Shown piece by piece: positions 59,680 to 64,000 of a stretch of 64,000 bases of DNA. The translations under genes and the position numbers were made by a program. Each line of letters begins with the position of its first letter. Position 1 is the stretch's first letter. The notes under the pieces were generated by a model. It searched no databases. It was not told the origin of the DNA and saw only the letters and a program-made list of their open reading frames with translations. Source of the DNA: [Clostridium] innocuum (GTDB lineage: Bacteria > Bacillota_I > Bacilli_A > Erysipelotrichales > Erysipelotrichaceae); NCBI GenBank assembly GCA_012317185.1, contig CP048838.1:2108001-2172000 (forward strand), given 5' to 3'.

Positions 59680-59985
59680 CTATTGAGCTTCCGTAAGGTT
59701 TTTCATCTGCATAAGAAAATCCTTCTGATTATCCTCTTCACTTTTTGTTGGATCCTGTGCTTCATACAAAATACAGGGCAGTTCATGACAGTGTCCGCAG
59801 TGCTTTAGCTTCTTACTTTTCTTACAGCATTCATAAATATCACAGACATTTCTATCCTCCACATATTGCAGCCAGTATGGCTTCCCTTCCAAAGCCTTAC
59901 ATCCAAGGCAGATGTCCGGATAATGCTCACATGCATTACACTGAACACCACAAACACTCATAGTTCTTGTTTTTACAGCCTCCAT
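59680..59985 (-). CDS. DUF3795 cysteine-rich protein (short form)
   Basis: A 101-residue protein with cysteine pairs CGVQCNAC, CLGCKALEG, CDIYECCKKSKKLKHCGHCHELPC. This resembles the DUF3795 protein at 18952-19389 in the first 80 residues but lacks the C-terminal ribbon. Function unknown; metal binding is likely. AAAGGAGAAC is upstream on the minus strand. Confidence 0.82.
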   Translation of the reverse strand: MEAVKTRTMSVCGVQCNACEHYPDICLGCKALEGKPYWLQYVEDRNVCDIYECCKKSKKLKHCGHCHELPCILYEAQDPTKSEEDNQKDFLMQMKNLTEAQ

Positions 59986-60071
59986 TACAAGTTCTCCTTT
60001 CTACAGAATCTGGTTTAACCTCTACCCTAACCATACCATAGATAGGTACATATTGCCATCCTTTTTCACGA

Positions 60072-61274
60072 TTACTCTGTTTTCCTTGTACTGACCTCTG
60101 CATAGCATAATGTAATGGATGTCTCTGCGGGAACGATTTTCTTATAATAACGACCCTCCTCATCTCTATACTCTGAAATTTTTGTGGAAGAGGTATTGAA
60201 AAATTCTCCCGATTCCTGTTTTCCGTCACGATTAATAAAACTTTGCCACAGTACCACATAGGTATCCTCTTGAGAAGGGGGTATCTCTTTTATGAAATCC
60301 TCCTGCGGCATATAAAGAACGGTAGAATCTGAAGCCTTTTCAATCGTCAATGCTTCCGAGAAGGCATGAATTTCATAGTTCTTTTTCATATCCCGAAAAT
60401 CTGCAGGATTTGCTTTCCCCTTGTAAATATTCACCGTATCGTTTGTATCTCTGCCATATTGATCAAACGTGTAATAACAGATCTCACCAACGAAACGTGG
60501 TGTATAGTCTGTATGATACTCTTCCCCATTCGTGATTAAAATAGAATCTTTCAAATCCTTGGCGAATTTCTTTTGTAGATCTCTGTAAATGAATATACCA
60601 TCATCACTCAGATTATCGATGAAGGATATTTCATTTTTTGCAAGCTCATGCAAGAAATCACTTTCCCCATTTTTTGAAGTAAAATTCAATAGAATGAGAT
60701 TGGTACGATTGAGATCTTTTCGATGCTGCAGCGTTTTTAGCTCGGGTTCATCCACCGTATATAGCAGCGTCTTACTATACATATCTTTCATAAATGCATC
60801 TATATCACCGCCATCATACTTTATTTCCTTTGGAAAGACATTCTGATACCATGCTCCTTTATACTGGAAGAAAACATCAAACGCAGAAATATGCAGGTCT
60901 GTGTCCAATTTCAACGAAGCTTCAATTCTCTTTCTGTATGCCTCTTGCAGCTCCGGCATCTGATAGTCATCACTTCCATCCTGATTATTTTCATCTGTGT
61001 AGACATTTACTGTAAACGATCTTTCCTGATACATCATTTCAACCCATGCTGTACCATCCGGCTTCCGTTTGAGCCTGGGAATTGGTGATGCATCGCCATA
61101 TCCCAGATGGGTTTCTTTTACAGTTGGCTGTATACCGTATTTATCCTTCATATAAAGAAGAGCATTGGCTGTTCCCTGTTGTTTTTCCCTATCCAGCTCC
61201 TGTTTCTCCTCTTTGCTGGTACAGGCACTCATACAAAGAAGCATCAGCAGAATCAATAAGCATTTCTTCACCAT
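60072..61274 (-). CDS. Predicted lipoprotein, function unknown
   Basis: A 400-aa secreted protein with a lipobox ending at Cys18 (LCMSAC). The mature part has no membrane segment; it begins with a charged helix (KEEKQELDREKQQGTANALLYM-like) and contains aromatic-rich beta-type stretches. I do not recognise a domain. It may belong to lineage-specific surface lipoproteins. Single gene with its own promoter; no partner gene evident. Confidence 0.8.
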   Translation of the reverse strand: MVKKCLLILLMLLCMSACTSKEEKQELDREKQQGTANALLYMKDKYGIQPTVKETHLGYGDASPIPRLKRKPDGTAWVEMMYQERSFTVNVYTDENNQDGSDDYQMPELQEAYRKRIEASLKLDTDLHISAFDVFFQYKGAWYQNVFPKEIKYDGGDIDAFMKDMYSKTLLYTVDEPELKTLQHRKDLNRTNLILLNFTSKNGESDFLHELAKNEISFIDNLSDDGIFIYRDLQKKFAKDLKDSILITNGEEYHTDYTPRFVGEICYYTFDQYGRDTNDTVNIYKGKANPADFRDMKKNYEIHAFSEALTIEKASDSTVLYMPQEDFIKEIPPSQEDTYVVLWQSFINRDGKQESGEFFNTSSTKISEYRDEEGRYYKKIVPAETSITLCYAEVSTRKTE

Positions 61275-61329
61275 AGACGGCCTCTCTTTCTAAATCCGGT
61301 TATTTTTTCGTACGCTGTTTATCAGCTAA

Positions 61330-61338
61330 ATTATACCA
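61330..61338 (-). promoter_or_regulatory. Extended -10 promoter of the lipoprotein gene
   Basis: TGGTATAAT on the minus strand (61338-61330), 56 nt before the start codon. Confidence 0.55.
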
Positions 61339-61527
61339 CATGCCCTTATCGGTGAACAGCATAGTCAAAAATGCCTGATCTTTGTGCAGCTGCTTCCATC
61401 ATCTGGCTGTATGCTCATCCGTAAATATTTTCCAATATCTTTCTATGATTCACGCAAAACAAAAAGCTCTCATAAACCTTCCCTTTATTCGTGAACCCTG
61501 AAGGATTCAGAAGCTGACCAAGACACG

Positions 61528-61553
61528 AAAAAAGAACCCCAAAGGATTCTTTT
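61528..61553 (-). terminator. Terminator of the zinc peptidase gene
   Basis: On the minus strand AAAAGAATCC pairs with GGGGTTCTTTT with one wobble, followed by TT. Its left arm includes the peptidase stop codon. Confidence 0.75.
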
Positions 61554-62256
61554 AGTCATCATCTCTTCTTCCCAGTACCATAAGCAGGATACGTAAGATT
61601 TGTGCGAGAGTGGAGAGCACTGCTGCAACATAGGTGAAGGCTGCTGCACGAAGCATTCCCTTCACATCATAGCGCTCCTGTTCACTGATCATGCCATACA
61701 TGGCTAGCTGTTTCACAGCCCGGCTGCTGGCATTGAATTCCACCGGCAGCGTCACAATCTGAAACAGCAGAATGATACAAATCATAGCAATACCCGCATA
61801 CAGAATAACCGGTGTGGAGGCAAACAGAAACAAGCCGAGCACAAGCACGACCCAGCCAAGCTGGGAAGCAATATTTGCCATCGGCAGCAGCCGGTTTCGC
61901 AGACCGATCGCCCCATAATGCTCCTTATGCTGAATGGCATGTCCTACCTCATGAGCGGCAACACTGATAGAGGCAATGGAGGCGTTGTAAAAGATATCCG
62001 GAGATAGACGCACAACATGATGGACAGGATCATAGTGATCCGATAGCATACCGCCCTTGGCTACCTCTACACGGATGCTTTGCAGATTGTTCATATCCAG
62101 AATTCTGCGGGCAACAGCCTCTCCAGTCAAACCATGCTCGTTCGGAATTCTCTTATATTTGTGATAAGCAGCCTGTACACGGGACTGGGCAAGCATTACA
62201 ACTGCGAATGCCAGAATATACAGAAAATACTGAGACATATACGAATTATTAAACAT
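61552..62256 (-). CDS. Zinc metallopeptidase (YugP/PF04298 family)
   Basis: A 234-aa membrane-bound neutral metallopeptidase. The zinc site HEVGH is at residues 102-106 between an N-terminal helix and three later helices; EFNASSRAVKQL near 185 holds a likely third ligand. Function of YugP is unknown. Its position next to HU and spoIVA genes is not a recognised conserved set. Confidence 0.92.
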   Translation of the reverse strand: MFNNSYMSQYFLYILAFAVVMLAQSRVQAAYHKYKRIPNEHGLTGEAVARRILDMNNLQSIRVEVAKGGMLSDHYDPVHHVVRLSPDIFYNASIASISVAAHEVGHAIQHKEHYGAIGLRNRLLPMANIASQLGWVVLVLGLFLFASTPVILYAGIAMICIILLFQIVTLPVEFNASSRAVKQLAMYGMISEQERYDVKGMLRAAAFTYVAAVLSTLAQILRILLMVLGRRDDD

Positions 62257-62291
62257 AGGTATCCTTCCTTTTCAATATGTATGTATTAGTT

Positions 62292-62300
62292 ATTATATCA
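62292..62300 (-). promoter_or_regulatory. Extended -10 promoter of the zinc peptidase gene
   Basis: TGATATAAT on the minus strand (62300-62292), 36 nt ahead of the start codon. Confidence 0.55.
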
Positions 62301-62379
62301 CAACTGCAGATGAATTATCAGCAGGTTTGCATAAAGTTGCAGGAAAGCGAATGCTTTGGTCTTTGCTTATGAAAATATG

Positions 62380-62416
62380 AAAAAAAGGATATCTGTATAA
62401 ATGATCCCAGACATCC
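62380..62416 (-). terminator. Terminator of the HU gene
   Basis: On the minus strand GGATGTCTG pairs with CAGATATCC (one G-T), followed by TTTTTTT. Plus-strand arms 62387-62395 and 62408-62416. Confidence 0.8.
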
Positions 62417-62428
62417 GTTTTTAGCCTA

Positions 62429-62713
62429 CTATTTTACTGCTTCCTTCAATGCTTTTGCAGCTTTGAATTTCGGCGCTTTTGAAGCGGCGATTTCAAGAGG
62501 TTCCTTAGTTGCAGGGTTGATTCCCATACGTGCAGGACGTTCGCTGATTTCAAATTTTCCAAAACCAGAGATATCAACTTTTCCGCCTTCAGATAAAGTC
62601 TTTGCAATTTCATCGAAAACAGTTTCTACTGCTACAGTTGCATCTTTCTTTGTCATTTCCAATTTCTCAGCAACGACTTCTACTAAAGCTTTTTTATTTA
62701 AAATTTCACTCAT
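62429..62713 (-). CDS. HU family DNA-binding protein
   Basis: A 94-aa nucleoid protein that bends and compacts DNA as a dimer. The core GGKVDISGFGKFEISERPARMGINPATKEPLEI includes the beta-arm with RPARMGINP. The start at 62713 follows GGAGGT by 7 nt; two nearby upstream ATGs overlap that site. As in Bacillus and Clostridium, it is located next to spoIVA. Confidence 0.95.
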   Translation of the reverse strand: MSEILNKKALVEVVAEKLEMTKKDATVAVETVFDEIAKTLSEGGKVDISGFGKFEISERPARMGINPATKEPLEIAASKAPKFKAAKALKEAVK

Positions 62714-62737
62714 GTTCATTACCTCCAACATAGCTAT

Positions 62738-62766
62738 ATGATACCATCTGGAAGCGTATATTTCAA
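62738..62766 (-). promoter_or_regulatory. Promoter of the HU gene
   Basis: On the minus strand TTGAAA (62766-62761), 17-bp spacer, TATCAT (62743-62738) with TGG in front (extended -10). Confidence 0.75.
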
Positions 62767-62832
62767 CATTTTTCTCAAAAAAGATGGTTTTAAAATCCCC
62801 ATTATTTCTGCGGTTTTCAAATGCCGTTATTT

Positions 62833-64000
62833 CTAGAGAACGATGGCGATGACATTGCCTTTTCCCTTATTTACAAGTTTTGTAAGAATGTCCTGCAATC
62901 TTGCTCTGGCTGCTTCCGGTATCATGGAAAGCTTGGCATTGAGACCGTCACGGATCAGATCCGACAGCTTGCGTCCGAAGATATCGCTGTCCCAGATGCT
63001 CTGATCATCATTTCCATCATCCCGCAGCAGATAACGAATCAGCTCTTCACTTTGCTCCTTACTGCCGATAATCGGCTCAAAGGTGCTTTCCACATCCACC
63101 TTGATCATATGAATGCTTGGGGCGATTGCCTTCAGCTTCACACCATAGCGGCTGCCCTGCTTCACAACCTCCGGCTTGCTGAGCTGAATATCCTGCAATG
63201 AGGCACTCGCAAAGCCGTATCCGGTCTGCTTGACCATTTTCAATGCACTTTCAACTGCATCATATTCCCGCTTCGCCTTGCTGTAATCCTGCATGAGAGA
63301 TATCAGCTCCGCCTTATCCTTTATCTCGTGACCGATGATTTCCTTCAGTATTTCATTATACAGCCCAGGCTTTACAGTGATGTCCACATTGACAATCCCC
63401 TGCCCTGTATCAATGGTGGCAAGATTGCTGCCGTCGATATACTCATTTTCATTTAACACATCGGTGATATTTTCAACCTCGCGAAGACGGTCCACGCTGG
63501 ACATGCTTTCCTGAATCGTATCATGGAAGCTTTTCTTCAGCCAGTGATCATCGCTCAGTACTGCAATCCACTGCGGCATGTTGATATTGATCTCCGATAC
63601 CGGGAATTCATACAGAGCCTCCCGAAGGATATCATGAACATCCTCTTCACTCATATGGTTTACTGCAATTGCAAGTACCGGTACCTCATATTTTTCCTTA
63701 AGCTTGTCCACGACAGCCTTGCAGGCCGGAGAATGCACATCCGCACTGTTGACAACGACAATAAACGGCTTACCAATCGACTTGAGTTCATCAATGACCT
63801 CTGCCTCAGCTTCGATATAGGCTTCTCTTGACAAATCGGAAATCGTACCATCCGTCGTCACAACAATGCCGATTGTGGAATGATCCTGAATAACCTTCTG
63901 TGTACCGGTCTTGGCAGCCTCGTTGAATGGTACCGGTTCATCATTCCAGGGGGTACGTACCATACGGATTCCATCCTCATCCTTATAACCCTTTGCTTCC
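62833..64000 (-). CDS. spoIVA: Stage IV sporulation protein A (C-terminal about 388 residues)
   Basis: ATPase that polymerises on the forespore surface and forms the base of the spore coat. The frame continues through the right window edge (EAKGYKDEDGIRMVRTPWND), so the Walker A region is outside. Visible are PFNEAAKTGTQKVIQDHSTIGIVVTTDGT, FIVVVNSADVHSP and the C-terminal domain with its conserved end KGKGNVIAIVL. It supports a full endospore programme in this organism. The gene ends 120 nt beyond the HU promoter region. Confidence 0.96.
   Translation of the reverse strand, partial: EAKGYKDEDGIRMVRTPWNDEPVPFNEAAKTGTQKVIQDHSTIGIVVTTDGTISDLSREAYIEAEAEVIDELKSIGKPFIVVVNSADVHSPACKAVVDKLKEKYEVPVLAIAVNHMSEEDVHDILREALYEFPVSEININMPQWIAVLSDDHWLKKSFHDTIQESMSSVDRLREVENITDVLNENEYIDGSNLATIDTGQGIVNVDITVKPGLYNEILKEIIGHEIKDKAELISLMQDYSKAKREYDAVESALKMVKQTGYGFASASLQDIQLSKPEVVKQGSRYGVKLKAIAPSIHMIKVDVESTFEPIIGSKEQSEELIRYLLRDDGNDDQSIWDSDIFGRKLSDLIRDGLNAKLSMIPEAARARLQDILTKLVNKGKGNVIAIVL

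Noticed and set aside
1..64000. CRISPR arrays, tRNA or rRNA genes, prophage
   Set aside because: No regularly spaced repeats, cloverleaf-type sequences, rRNA stretches or phage structural genes were noticed anywhere in the window.

Overview
The window comes from a spore-forming, low-to-moderate GC Firmicute. Evidence is the set of spo0A, spoIVB, spoIIM, a SpoIIIAH-like gene and spoIVA, T-box leaders on tRNA-synthetase genes, AGGAGG ribosome-binding sites and TTGACA/TATAAT promoters. Gene content and style (YdiB-type dehydrogenase with TRAP transporter, Rpn/PD-(D/E)XK proteins, DUF3795, LytTR-DUF3021 pairs, ANTAR-linked glutamine synthetase) fit an Erysipelotrichaceae gut bacterium, perhaps close to [Clostridium] innocuum. 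The genus is inference. About 62 protein genes are supported. No tRNA, rRNA, CRISPR array or intact insertion sequence was seen, and both window ends cut genes (aroE/ydiB at the left, spoIVA at the right).

Layout. 1-5.7 kb: a plus-strand cluster for uptake and turnover of quinate/shikimate-type compounds (dehydrogenase, MFS carrier, three-part TRAP transporter, type I dehydroquinase). 5.9-8.2 kb: an NfnAB-like flavin/iron-sulfur pair. 8.5-18.5 kb: a small membrane protein, T-box-controlled leuS, yitT-like gene, acyltransferase, yebC, T-box-controlled hisS with aspS. 19.4-22.3 kb: a minus-strand ABC exporter operon that carries its own LytTR regulator and DUF3021 protein, with a paired 9-bp repeat upstream. 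22.7-25.8 kb: an Rpn-type nuclease and a minimal Ku-ligase repair operon. 25.98-26.18 kb: a structured RNA that looks like 6S RNA. 26.5-33.6 kb: HD protein, ttcA, truB-ribF-(p)ppGpp-synthetase-like gene, SpoIIIAH-like, Asp23 and 5'-nucleotidase genes.

33.6-42.8 kb is the conserved Firmicute chain nusB-xseAB-ispA-dxs-tlyA-recN-spoIVB-spo0A, here without folD and ahrC. It is followed by dinB, spoIIM, a trmN6-like methyltransferase, xerD, mrp, purA, glnA with an ANTAR antiterminator gene, pyrG, and divergent purC-purB. 55.3-57.4 kb is murT-gatD (lipid II amidation). 57.4-59.6 kb holds a PadR regulator with a possibly truncated partner and a second LytTR-DUF3021 pair, sharing an ACATAATAT motif. 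The right end is minus-strand: DUF3795, a lipoprotein, a zinc metallopeptidase, HU and spoIVA.

The most interesting signals are the glnA leader (an ANTAR-type hexaloop hairpin that overlaps an intrinsic terminator, with the matching ANTAR protein downstream), the LytTR-type direct repeat in front of the ABC operon, the 6S-like RNA, the perfect inverted repeat over the acyltransferase promoter, the divergent (p)ppGpp synthetase with a long C-terminal extension, and the cysteine-rich tail on HisRS.
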